Shown here: positions 1 through 7,282 of the stretch, piece by piece
Layout of the letters: each line of letters begins with the position of its first letter
Numbering within the stretch: position 1 is the stretch's first letter
Assembly: GCA_020024255.1 (NCBI GenBank)
Contig: JAHHTX010000011.1
Location: 1-31,414, forward strand
Direction: 5' to 3'
Source: Anaerotignum sp.
GTDB taxonomy: Bacteria > Bacillota > Clostridia > Lachnospirales > Anaerotignaceae
Length of the DNA stretch: 31,414 nt
Made by a program: the position numbers and the translations under genes
Notes under the pieces: generated by a model
What the model saw: only the letters and a program-made list of their open reading frames with translations
Databases searched by the model: none
Told to the model about the DNA's origin: nothing

Positions 1-60
1 CCTTGCATGAAATGAGGCTTTGACCAAGGGGAGCGACAAAGTCGCTCCCCACAGAAGAAC
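1..60 (-). repeat. Truncated copy A of a dispersed MITE-like repeat
   Basis: Positions 1-50 are the reverse complement of the left end of the repeat copies at 15485 and 21960. They share the GACAAAGTCG core flanked by G/C runs and the adjacent arm around the CTCATTTCATGCAAGG motif. This copy lies in the opposite orientation and its remainder is cut off by the start of the window. Confidence 0.7.
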
Positions 61-62
61 AG

Positions 63-88
63 AAAAAGGAGGCTTTCGCCTCCTTTTT
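63..88. terminator. Intrinsic terminator-like hairpin
   Basis: Perfect 11-bp stem (63-73 with 78-88), a TTTC tetraloop, a GC-rich inner half and A5/T5 flanks, so it could work in either direction. It would end a gene lying left of the window. A second short hairpin, ACTGTC/GACAGT, follows at 92-106. The rest of 107-372 holds no convincing gene. Confidence 0.6.
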
Positions 89-372
89 CCAACTGTCAAA
101 GACAGTCCTTTTAATGAGATTTTTGATGCCGCACAAAGGTCTGCAAAAGGAATGGGTAAGTGCTGCCAAAGCAGCTTTCGCAGTCCTTTCTGGATTTACC
201 GCATGGTGCTTTGCCTTCTATCCCACACATAAAAAAGCAGCCGCAGCTGTCGTTCTTTTTCTGTACAAAACATCTGGGTCTGCATGATGCCGTAAAACAA
301 AAATCAAATTAACAAAGTATAGGGTACATTATAGTCAAAAAATCCTATCCTGTCAAATGGAAGAATCGGGTA

Positions 373-402
373 TTGATAAAAGGCGTCATTTACTTGTATA
401 AT
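373..402 (+). promoter_or_regulatory. Sigma-A-type promoter of the radical SAM operon
   Basis: A -35 box TTGATA (373-378), an 18-bp spacer and a consensus -10 TATAAT (397-402). The start codon lies about 85 bases downstream of the predicted transcription start, with no gene in between. Confidence 0.6.
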
Positions 403-492
403 AAAGAATAAAGAAAGGGCAAAAAGCAGATTTTATAATATTTATTCATCTTTACAAAAAAATTGCGGAAAACGATTGGAGAGAGGCAGCCT

Positions 493-1365
493 ATGAGATA
501 TGAAGGAGCAGTATACAGACCACCAAGCGAGGCAAGCAGTTTGATTATACAGCTGACCATCGGCTGTGCAAGGAATACTTGTACATTCTGTAATATGTAT
601 AAAAACGAGCAGTTTCGCGTCCGCCCTTTGGAAGAAGTGGCAGAAGACTTGGCAATGGCAAAAAACTACTACAGCAAGGTCAACGTTCGTCGTATTTTTC
701 TTGCAGATGGTAATGCACTTATTGTAAAAACAAAAGACTTACTGGATATTTTGGAAAAGTGCCACGAATATTTTCCAGATGTGGAGCGAATTTCCGCCTA
801 TGGTGCACCAAAAGATGCACTGGACAAAACACCGGAGGAACTCCTACAGCTGAAGGAGGCAGGGCTTGATATGGTTTATATGGGTCTGGAAAGTGGCGAT
901 GACGGTGTTTTGACAGACATTAAAAAAGGGGTGACCTCCGCAGAAATGATTGCGGCAGGGCAGAAAATCAGAGCCGCCGGCATAAAGCTTTCCATGACAC
1001 TGATTTCCGGTTTGGGCGGAAAAAAACACTGGCGTGACCACGCATTAAACAGTGCAAGAGTGGTTTCTGCCATTAAACCGGAATATATCGGCTTTTTGAC
1101 TCTGCTCATAGAACCGGATACAGAAATGTACCGCCAATGTCTTTGCGGCGAGCTGGAACTGCTTTCACCCCAGGAGATTTTGGACGAAACGGAGCTGTTT
1201 ATCCGCAATGTAGATGCAGAAGGCACAATGTTCCGTGCCAACCATGCTTCCAATTATATTCCACTGGGGGGCATATTAAACAAAGATCGGGATATTATCC
1301 TTGCACAGATTGCAGAAAGTCGCAAAAAGAACCGTTTCCGCCCCGATATATTCCGCAGTATTTAA
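493..1365 (+). CDS. Radical SAM protein of unknown substrate
   Basis: 290-aa protein with a radical SAM TIM-barrel signature near the N-terminus. Cysteines C25, C30 and C33 (GCARNTCTFC) form a CX4CX2C cluster motif rather than the textbook CX3CX2C. From memory this spacing is common in a clostridial subfamily of uncharacterised radical SAM proteins. The motif is followed by an aromatic residue and a conserved basic stretch. MGLESGDDGVL around residue 130 is the typical SAM-binding beta-strand region. There is no B12-binding, SPASM or TRAM domain, so the substrate cannot be predicted. The ATG at 493 is chosen over an upstream in-frame TTG at 463 because GGAGAGAGG (478-486) sits 6 bases ahead of it. 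It is the first gene of a likely two-gene operon, 42 bp before an unknown membrane protein. Confidence 0.85.
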   Translation: MRYEGAVYRPPSEASSLIIQLTIGCARNTCTFCNMYKNEQFRVRPLEEVAEDLAMAKNYYSKVNVRRIFLADGNALIVKTKDLLDILEKCHEYFPDVERISAYGAPKDALDKTPEELLQLKEAGLDMVYMGLESGDDGVLTDIKKGVTSAEMIAAGQKIRAAGIKLSMTLISGLGGKKHWRDHALNSARVVSAIKPEYIGFLTLLIEPDTEMYRQCLCGELELLSPQEILDETELFIRNVDAEGTMFRANHASNYIPLGGILNKDRDIILAQIAESRKKNRFRPDIFRSI

Positions 1366-1407
1366 CAGATTTGGTTTCATAAGGAAAAGGGGAAGGAGTT
1401 TTCAACA

Positions 1408-2208
1408 ATGCAATGGCTTGGTTTTTTGACCGCCGCCACAATATACTGGTGTTTTTTTCTGGCAGCCGTAACAGGGCGTTGGGGGTGGGCTGCCCTAACC
1501 GGTTGGCTGATACCGGTTCTTGCCCTGACATTTCGCTATACCTCCGGTATGGCCATCAACGGCTTGATGGTTTTAATCTGTGTAGTGTTCTTTTTTATTT
1601 GCAGAAAAGGACTCGTTGATGTAAAAATGTGGAATGTGAAAATCAGAAAAAAAAGAAGTATCCTTTTTGGTATACTATATATCTTTACATTTCTCATGTT
1701 GTTCTATTCTTTGGCACAGGCACAAATACAAGGGTATCTTTTGAACTTGCAGGGATGGGGCAGTAGACAAATCCCCTTTTTACAGATGGGGCTTTCTCTG
1801 ATTCCTCTACTGCTCATCAATATTTTGTACACACGAATGGTTTACACTGCCATTGACCGAATATACTGCAAAAAAGAAAAAATCACCCTGCTTGCCTGCC
1901 ATAGCTACATTTCCCGTGAAGAAGGTATGGAGCGTGGACTGCACAAAGGGTATTTTATGGAAGGTATACAAAATGGCATAACGTATCACTTCCGTATGAC
2001 AAGACGAACGTATGGAATGATGAAAAAAGAACCTCATCTGCATCTGACCATGAATGTAGGACTACTGGGAGGCAGATATATAACGGATTTGGAACATCCT
2101 GAATGGGAAAAACGCACAAGAAAACGTGACCGCAGAGAAATGTGGTGGGGGATAATACTTTTTGTACTGGTATCCATAGGTACAATTTTTCTATATTGGT
2201 TTTACTAA
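1408..2208 (+). CDS. Multi-pass membrane protein of unknown function
   Basis: 266 aa; I do not recognise the family. Hydrophobic segments are visible at about residues 2-22, 28-45, 49-67, 85-105 and 126-146. A soluble basic stretch (about 150-240) is rich in Arg, His and Met, and a final transmembrane helix ends the protein. The ATG is preceded by GGAAGGAG (1391-1398) with 9-base spacing. It lies 42 bp behind the radical SAM gene and is followed by a strong terminator, so the two probably form one transcript. The pairing might mean a membrane-linked reaction, but nothing in the sequence shows what that is. Confidence 0.7.
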   Translation: MQWLGFLTAATIYWCFFLAAVTGRWGWAALTGWLIPVLALTFRYTSGMAINGLMVLICVVFFFICRKGLVDVKMWNVKIRKKRSILFGILYIFTFLMLFYSLAQAQIQGYLLNLQGWGSRQIPFLQMGLSLIPLLLINILYTRMVYTAIDRIYCKKEKITLLACHSYISREEGMERGLHKGYFMEGIQNGITYHFRMTRRTYGMMKKEPHLHLTMNVGLLGGRYITDLEHPEWEKRTRKRDRREMWWGIILFVLVSIGTIFLYWFY

Positions 2209-2235
2209 AACGATTTTTTTCAGACAAAAAAGAAT

Positions 2236-2285
2236 AAAGCAGAAGTTCCAAGGGCAAAAAGCCCTTGAAACTTCTGCTTTTTCTT
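2236..2285. terminator. Bidirectional terminator, also a module of the dispersed repeat
   Basis: 20-bp stem with one mismatch (2236-2255 with 2261-2280), an A5 loop, and T-rich tails on both strands. It lies between two convergent genes, whose stops are at 2208 (plus) and 2284 (minus). The same stem, with small changes, recurs inside the repeat copies at about 15556-15605 and 22036-22081, so it appears to be a solo fragment of that family. Confidence 0.85.
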
Positions 2286-3006
2286 ATGACAAAGTGTATG
2301 TCACGGAAAGGTCTGCAAAAACCTGTATTTTATCGTAATGGACTTTCGTCGGCACGCCACTTGCCCCTTTATCCATTGCCATTTCACTTCTTACTGCCCC
2401 GTCACTCCGCTGCTCTGCCACAGAAGGACTTCCTGTATTCTCCACAACCTCCACAAGCTGTCCCAATGGCTTTCCGTAAGCCTTGGCAATGGATTTTGCA
2501 GAGGATTCCGCATTCCTCACCGCTGTCTGCAATGCCTGTTCATAGTAGCGGTTATGGTCGCTAATGCTGAATTCCACGTTATCAATACGCTTTGCTCCTG
2601 CCTTGACAGCCGCATCTACATACTTGCCCACACCGTCCACATCGTTGGTATAGACTTCCAGTATCATTCGTGCCTCATAGCCTTCCAGCACCCGTTTACC
2701 ATTGTCCTCATAGCGGTATGCAGGTGCAAGGGAGGTATGGGTTGTAATGATATTTTCTTTTTGAATTCCTGCACCAAGAAGTGCCTTCCGCACCTTTTCC
2801 ACCGTTTCGTTATTCTTTTTCTGTGCCTCTGCACCTGTAGGGGCTTTTTCCTCCACTGCCACATGGACAGCAGCCACATCAGGCTGTACCAGAACAACAC
2901 CCGTTCCTTTCACATGAATTGTTCCCGGCTCTTTTGCCCAAGCCACGGAAGGTATTGCCAGAGTAAAAATCAGTGCCGCCGCCAAAAAAATACGATTCTT
3001 TTTCAT
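2284..3006 (-). CDS. Secreted SIMPL-domain (DUF541) protein
   Basis: 240-aa protein that starts with a signal peptide: MKKNR, a hydrophobic core, and AWA before K25 as likely cleavage site. The rest matches the SIMPL/DUF541 family in length and in features such as GTGVVLVQPDVAAVHVAVE at the start of the mature domain and the C-terminal DKIQVFADLSVTYTL strand. Family members are periplasmic or surface proteins of poorly defined role (related to BP26/YggE, linked to oxidative stress). The ATG at 3006 is preferred over an upstream in-frame start because the cleaner signal peptide begins there; AGGAGG lies at 3017-3022. It begins 5 bp after the stop of the upstream ArsC/Spx-like gene, so the two are probably co-transcribed and translationally coupled. 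Confidence 0.85.
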   Translation of the reverse strand: MKKNRIFLAAALIFTLAIPSVAWAKEPGTIHVKGTGVVLVQPDVAAVHVAVEEKAPTGAEAQKKNNETVEKVRKALLGAGIQKENIITTHTSLAPAYRYEDNGKRVLEGYEARMILEVYTNDVDGVGKYVDAAVKAGAKRIDNVEFSISDHNRYYEQALQTAVRNAESSAKSIAKAYGKPLGQLVEVVENTGSPSVAEQRSDGAVRSEMAMDKGASGVPTKVHYDKIQVFADLSVTYTLS

Positions 3007-3011
3007 ATTGC

Positions 3012-3371
3012 TCAATCCTCCTTCAAACGTTCCCATTCTGTTTCTTTAAAACCAACCAAAACAAAGTCTTCTCCCACAACAAGGGGACGCTTTACCAACA
3101 TACCATTGGTGGCAAGGAGTTGCAACTGTTCCTCCTCGCTCATGGCAGGAAGCTTGTCCTTTAACTGCAAGTCTTTATATACAAGTCCACTTGTATTGAA
3201 AAAGCGTTTTAACGGCAATCCACTCTTTTCATGCCATTTTTTCAATTCCTCTGCTGTGGGATTGTCCTCTACGATATGGCGGTCGACAAAATCCACACCT
3301 GCCTGTTCCAACCATGCTTTTGCTCTTTTGCAGGTGGTACAGCGAGGGTATTCCAAAAATAATACAGACAT
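3012..3371 (-). CDS. ArsC/Spx-family thioredoxin-fold protein
   Basis: 119 aa, the typical length of the ArsC/Spx/YffB family. The N-terminus has a CXXC pair (C11, C14; YPRCTTCKRAK). The family fold shows in the ELKKWHEKSGLPLKRFFNTSG segment and in KRPLVV at about residue 97, which carries the conserved Arg-Pro. ArsC proteins reduce arsenate with glutathione or thioredoxin, while Spx binds RNA polymerase. No arsenic genes are nearby, and the sequence alone does not separate an arsenate reductase from a redox regulator. The ATG at 3371 is chosen over an in-frame GTG at 3380 because AAAGGAG spaces correctly to it. The downstream SIMPL gene follows after 5 bp. Confidence 0.8.
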   Translation of the reverse strand: MSVLFLEYPRCTTCKRAKAWLEQAGVDFVDRHIVEDNPTAEELKKWHEKSGLPLKRFFNTSGLVYKDLQLKDKLPAMSEEEQLQLLATNGMLVKRPLVVGEDFVLVGFKETEWERLKED

Positions 3372-3397
3372 TTTCAACACTCCTTTCCTTTTTTTTC

Positions 3398-3403
3398 ATC
3401 ATA
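3398..3403 (-). promoter_or_regulatory. Extended -10 promoter for the ArsC/Spx-like operon
   Basis: Read on the minus strand, TATGAT preceded by TGA gives an extended -10 (TGnTATGAT). The -35 region is weak. It lies 27-32 bases upstream of the start codon. Confidence 0.4.
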
Positions 3404-3456
3404 TCACAAGAATAGAAATCGGAAAAGGATTTTATCAGAAAAACATCTCTTTCTTC

Positions 3457-3484
3457 TTACTTTTTTTTCGGAAAAAGGTATGAT
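3457..3484 (+). promoter_or_regulatory. Possible promoter of proC
   Basis: TATGAT at 3479-3484 with a weak TTACTT -35 at 3457-3462 (16-bp spacer). It is divergent from the ArsC/Spx-like promoter. The -10 and its flank (GGTATGATAAA) repeat almost exactly in front of mreB. Confidence 0.35.
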
Positions 3485-3528
3485 AAAATAAAAAAAATAC
3501 ATGATGAAATAAAAGGAGGCGCAGTCAG

Positions 3529-4323
3529 ATGAAATTTGGATTTATCGGTGCTGGAAATATGGTCAGTGCCATTGTACGGGGTATGGTGCAGGGTGGATAC
3601 AACGGGGCAGATATTGCTCTGACCAGTAAAACTATCGTTTCTGCGGAAAAGCTGGCAAAGGAATGTGGTGCAAATGCCTATGCCACTGCAAAGGAAGTGG
3701 CAGAACACTGCGATGTTCTTGTTCTTGGTGTAAAACCTCACATTATTCAGACAGTTCTGCCGGATTTACAGGAAACCATTGCAGAAAAGAAAATTACTGT
3801 GGTGTCTATTGCCGCAGGAAAGAGCCTTGCCTATCTTGCAGAACATCTGCCCAAAGATACACCGGTGATTCGTGTTATGCCCAACATCAACGGCAGTATC
3901 GGAAAAGGCACAACAGGTATCTGTCAAAATGAATTTGTTTCGGAAAATCTTCTTGCAGAAGTACAAAACATATTTGAAAAAATCGGCAGCGTTTTTGCTG
4001 TTTTGGAAGAACAGTTCGGCATATTCAGCGTCCTTGCAGGAGCTGCCCCTGCCTTTGCCTACATCTATACAGACACATTGGCAAGGGCAGCGGTGAAAGC
4101 AGGTATGCCAAAACCCCTTGCTCTTGCCATTGCCGCAGACGCCCTAAAGGGCAGCGGAGAAATGCTTCTTGCCACAGAGGAATCCCCTTGGGCATTGGTG
4201 GACAAAGTATGTTCCCCCGGCGGCACAACCATTGAAGGTGTGACAGCACTTTCGGAATACGGATTTATGAACAGCATCACGAAAGCCTTTGATGCTGTAC
4301 TGGAAAAAGACAAACGGGTATAG
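3529..4323 (+). CDS. proC: Pyrroline-5-carboxylate reductase
   Basis: 264 aa, normal length for ProC, which reduces pyrroline-5-carboxylate to proline with NAD(P)H in the cytoplasm. The N-terminus carries the Rossmann dinucleotide-binding motif GFIGAGNM (residues 3-10). The middle has the family VIRVMPNIN segment, and the C-terminus has the P5C-reductase signature around SPGGTTIEGV, in the helical dimerisation domain. The ATG has a strong AAAGGAGG (3512-3519) with 9-base spacing. The gene stands alone between a divergent redox gene and the mre cluster; no other proline biosynthesis gene is in the window. Confidence 0.95.
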   Translation: MKFGFIGAGNMVSAIVRGMVQGGYNGADIALTSKTIVSAEKLAKECGANAYATAKEVAEHCDVLVLGVKPHIIQTVLPDLQETIAEKKITVVSIAAGKSLAYLAEHLPKDTPVIRVMPNINGSIGKGTTGICQNEFVSENLLAEVQNIFEKIGSVFAVLEEQFGIFSVLAGAAPAFAYIYTDTLARAAVKAGMPKPLALAIAADALKGSGEMLLATEESPWALVDKVCSPGGTTIEGVTALSEYGFMNSITKAFDAVLEKDKRV

Positions 4324-4431
4324 CCTCTTTTTCTGCCGTATCTGCCATTTTTCCATTTTTGCAGAAAAAAATATCGTTTCAAATTAGACGTATCTTCCAA
4401 AAGAACACCAGAAAATTTGCGATTTTTTTTA

Positions 4432-4460
4432 TTGAAATCCAACAAAAAAACAGGTATGAT
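4432..4460 (+). promoter_or_regulatory. Promoter of the mreB cluster
   Basis: TTGAAA (4432-4437), a 17-bp spacer and TATGAT (4455-4460), a good sigma-A promoter. It leaves a leader of about 150 bases before the mreB start at 4615. I see no recognised riboswitch or attenuator in the leader. Confidence 0.65.
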
Positions 4461-4614
4461 AAAAGGTATGAGATTTCTTTTCGCCGGAGGAGCAAACCCG
4501 TTTTTTCTGCCAAAAGAACTACTCTGTTTTCAGATAGGGGCAAAAGACCCCTTCGCATATTTTACGCATATGACCGCTTTTGCGGTTCCAATACAGAAAG
4601 GGGCTACAAATTAA

Positions 4615-5643
4615 ATGTTTTCCAAAGATATGGGTATCGACTTAGGTACGGCAAATACACTTGTATATATGAAAGAAAAGGGTATCATTGTCAATGAGCC
4701 TTCCGTAGTTGCCATCAATACGCAGACAAAAGAAGTCCTTGCCGTAGGTAACGAAGCAAAAGAAATGATTGGACGTACACCCGGCAATATTGTTGCCATT
4801 CGTCCCATGAAAGATGGGGTTATTGCAGACTTTGACGTCACACAGGCAATGCTCCGCTACTTTATTAACAAGGCTTATGTGCGTTCCATGTTTGGACCAA
4901 AGCCCAGAATTGTTGTCTGTGTGCCTTCCGGTGTCACAGAAGTGGAAAAAAGAGCCGTTTTGGAGGCAGCCATTGCCGCAGGCTCCAAAGAAAAAGATAC
5001 TTATCTCATTGAAGAACCCATGGCAGCAGCCATCGGTGCAGGTCTTCCTGTGGCAGACCCTGCCGGAAGCATGGTTGTTGACATCGGCGGGGGCACAAGT
5101 GAAGTTGCTGTCATTTCCCTTGGGGGCATTGTCACAAGCACCTCCCTTCGTGTGGCAGGGGACTCTTTGGACAGTGCCATTGTAGGCTATATCAAAAAAG
5201 AATTTAATCTTGCCGTTGGCGACCGTACCGCAGAGGAAATCAAAATCACCATTGGTTCTGCTTTCCCTCTGGAACGAGAGGAAAAAATGGAAATCAGAGG
5301 ACGTGACCTTGTTTCCGGTCTTCCCAAGACTGTGGAAATCGACTCCATACACATCAGGGAAGCCCTTGATGAGCCGGTAACTTCCATTATTGACACCATC
5401 AAACAGACTTTGGAAGCAACCCCTCCCGAACTTGCTTCAGACGTGATGGAATTTGGTATTACCCTCACAGGGGGTGGGGCAATGCTCCGTGGTCTGGACC
5501 AACTCATCAACACCGAAACGGGAATGCCTGTGCATATTGCAAATGAACCCTTAAACTGCGTGGCAATGGGAACGGGTCTTGTTCTGGAACATATCGACAC
5601 GTTGAAAAATGTACTCATTTCCCCCAGAAAAGCACTGTTTTAA
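4615..5643 (+). CDS. mreB: Rod-shape determining protein MreB
   Basis: 342 aa, full-length bacterial actin. ATP-binding elements are clear: phosphate loop 1 DLGTANT (9-15), the connecting segment EEPMAAAIGAG (133-143), phosphate loop 2 DIGGGTSEVAV (156-166) and the adenosine-side loop LTGGGAML near residue 290. MreB polymerises under the membrane and moves with the elongasome (MreC, MreD, RodA, PBP2), which orients lateral wall synthesis. The start is supported by GAAAGGGG at 4596-4603. It is first in a cluster with mreC, mreD and PBP2 in the standard order, behind its own promoter. Confidence 0.97.
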   Translation: MFSKDMGIDLGTANTLVYMKEKGIIVNEPSVVAINTQTKEVLAVGNEAKEMIGRTPGNIVAIRPMKDGVIADFDVTQAMLRYFINKAYVRSMFGPKPRIVVCVPSGVTEVEKRAVLEAAIAAGSKEKDTYLIEEPMAAAIGAGLPVADPAGSMVVDIGGGTSEVAVISLGGIVTSTSLRVAGDSLDSAIVGYIKKEFNLAVGDRTAEEIKITIGSAFPLEREEKMEIRGRDLVSGLPKTVEIDSIHIREALDEPVTSIIDTIKQTLEATPPELASDVMEFGITLTGGGAMLRGLDQLINTETGMPVHIANEPLNCVAMGTGLVLEHIDTLKNVLISPRKALF

Positions 5644-5701
5644 ACCATAAATTTTCGGTATTTTCGTTCTGCCGAAGCTAAAGAAAGAAGGAGCTGTTAT
5701 C

Positions 5702-6718
5702 TTGTTTTCGTTTTTGGAAAAATACAAAAAATATATCATTACCGGTGCGGTAATCCTTCTTGCTGTTCTTGCGCTTGTCACCAGCGGAAAAAAACTCAAT
5801 GCAACTTTCCTTGAGGACATTGTGGGCGTTGTGGTAACCCCTTTTCAGGATTTGACCACAGGTGTCGGCAACTGGATTGACAACACCCTTACAGACAAAA
5901 GAGAACAGGCAGAAGTGCTAAAAGAAAACGAAAAACTGAAACGTGAAATGGCATCTCTTTTGGAAGACAATGCCCGCCTTTCCCTTCTAGATGCGGAAAA
6001 CAAAAAACTCTCCGCACTTTTACGCATTGACCAAAAGTATCCCCAGTTTGACAGCTTTGGTGTGAACATCATTGCCAAAAATCCCGGCAGTTGGTATGAT
6101 ATTTTTACCTTGGACAAAGGAAAAAAAGACGGTGTTGGGGCAAATATGGTATTGGCTGCACCAGAGGGTCTTGTGGGGAAAGTACTGGAAAGCGGCACAA
6201 CCTATGCAAAAGGGCAGTCCATTTTGGACAGCCGCAGCTCTGTTCCCGCAAAAAGCCTTCGTACAGGTGATTTGGGCGTAGTGAAGGGGGACTATACCCT
6301 CATGAACGATGGTCTTTGCAAAATGGAGTACATTGACTCCGAAGCGGAAATTATGGCAGGGGACGAAATCGTTACTTCCCATCTCAGCGACATCTATCCG
6401 CCGGGACTGACCATAGGCAAAGTCAAGGAAGTGCAGAGTGACCCAAGCGGTCTGACTAAATATGCCATCATTGAACCTGCCGTGGACATGAAGCATTTGG
6501 ATACACTCCTTGTTATTGACAAAACAAAAACAAAAGAACGCAAACCTGTGCCTGTACCTACGGAAACAGCGGATACAGGCACAGAAAATACAGAAAACAC
6601 AGAAAATACAGATAATGCAGAAGATGCAGAAAACCAGAGGAATACAGCACCTTTGGCTGATACATCGGCTTCCCCCATACAAGAAGAAAATACCCGTGAG
6701 GAGGACGAAAACTCTTGA
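5702..6718 (+). CDS. mreC: Rod-shape determining protein MreC
   Basis: 338 aa. A short cytoplasmic start is followed by one transmembrane helix (about 12-28), a coiled coil (about 65-105, rich in Glu, Lys and Leu) and the beta-barrel MreC domain (about 110-265, e.g. GLVGKVLESG and the DSRSSVPA segment). MreC binds PBP2 and links the outer synthase to MreB. The start is TTG, supported by AAGAAGGAG (5685-5693) at 8-base spacing and by the absence of a suitable ATG. The last 60 or so residues are an unusual acidic, low-complexity tail with repeated TEN/NTEN units. mreD overlaps its stop codon. Confidence 0.93.
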   Translation: MFSFLEKYKKYIITGAVILLAVLALVTSGKKLNATFLEDIVGVVVTPFQDLTTGVGNWIDNTLTDKREQAEVLKENEKLKREMASLLEDNARLSLLDAENKKLSALLRIDQKYPQFDSFGVNIIAKNPGSWYDIFTLDKGKKDGVGANMVLAAPEGLVGKVLESGTTYAKGQSILDSRSSVPAKSLRTGDLGVVKGDYTLMNDGLCKMEYIDSEAEIMAGDEIVTSHLSDIYPPGLTIGKVKEVQSDPSGLTKYAIIEPAVDMKHLDTLLVIDKTKTKERKPVPVPTETADTGTENTENTENTDNAEDAENQRNTAPLADTSASPIQEENTREEDENS

Positions 6719-7236
6719 AAACTCTGCGTGCCGTACTAATCGGCGGAATTATATTGCTAAACTTCATCTTGCAGACCACACTGCTGCCCTATGCCTCCAT
6801 TGGCGGAGTACTGCCCAACACAGCACTCATTATCATTGTGTCCTGCGGTCTTTTGCGGGGGCAATGGGAAGGGGCGGCAGCCGGGTTTTTCGCAGGTTTT
6901 TTGCAGGACATTTTCTTTGGGACTTCCATTGGCTTTTATGCCCTTTTGGGTCTTCTTGCAGGTCTCCTTGCCGGTATCAATCAAAAAGATTTTTATCGGG
7001 AGAACTACCTCCTGCCTATGATTATCTGTTCTATTATTACCTTGATTTATGAAGGTGCTGTGTTCTTTTTCGGCTTTTTTTTACGGGGAGAAACCAATAT
7101 TTTGTATTTCCTCATTCGGCTTGCACTGCCGGAAGCCGTTTACACCAGTATCCTTTCTATTCCCATATACCGTCTGCTTTTCGGCATCAACGAATGGCTG
7201 GAATTAAAAGAAAAATACAGACACCGCTTATTCTGA
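6715..7236 (+). CDS. mreD: Rod-shape determining protein MreD
   Basis: 173-aa integral membrane protein of the size and hydropathy of MreD, with about five or six transmembrane segments. It has the family features of an early NTALIIIVSCGLLRG segment and a Gly-rich FAGFLQDIFFG stretch (about 60-70). MreD is a membrane partner of MreC in the elongasome. It starts at a TTG that overlaps the mreC stop (TTGA, 6715-6718). GAGGAGGA (6698-6705) is correctly spaced, so translation is probably coupled to mreC. A hairpin followed by a T run begins at its stop codon. Confidence 0.93.
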   Translation: MKTLRAVLIGGIILLNFILQTTLLPYASIGGVLPNTALIIIVSCGLLRGQWEGAAAGFFAGFLQDIFFGTSIGFYALLGLLAGLLAGINQKDFYRENYLLPMIICSIITLIYEGAVFFFGFFLRGETNILYFLIRLALPEAVYTSILSIPIYRLLFGINEWLELKEKYRHRLF

Positions 7237-7264
7237 CGGCAGAATACCCCTGCCGTATTTTTTT
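7236..7264 (+). terminator. Terminator-like hairpin between mreD and PBP2
   Basis: Perfect 7-bp GC-rich stem (7236-7242 with 7250-7256), a 7-nt loop and a run of seven T at 7258-7264. It starts at the last base of the mreD stop codon and sits only 5 bp before the PBP2 ribosome-binding site. It may act as a partial terminator that lowers PBP2 relative to MreBCD. Confidence 0.6.
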
Positions 7265-7282
7265 CTGTGGAGGAGGTTGTCC

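Noticed and set aside
20..232. 70-codon open frame at the window start
   Set aside because: It runs through the truncated repeat and the terminator hairpin, and has no ribosome-binding site or family features.
2338..3483. 381-codon open frame on the plus strand
   Set aside because: Antisense to the SIMPL and ArsC/Spx-like genes, both of which have clear family features; Cys/His/Ser-rich shadow translation.
4359..4697. Open frame overlapping the mreB promoter and start
   Set aside because: It covers the promoter and the beginning of mreB in another frame; the composition is that of untranslated AT-rich DNA.
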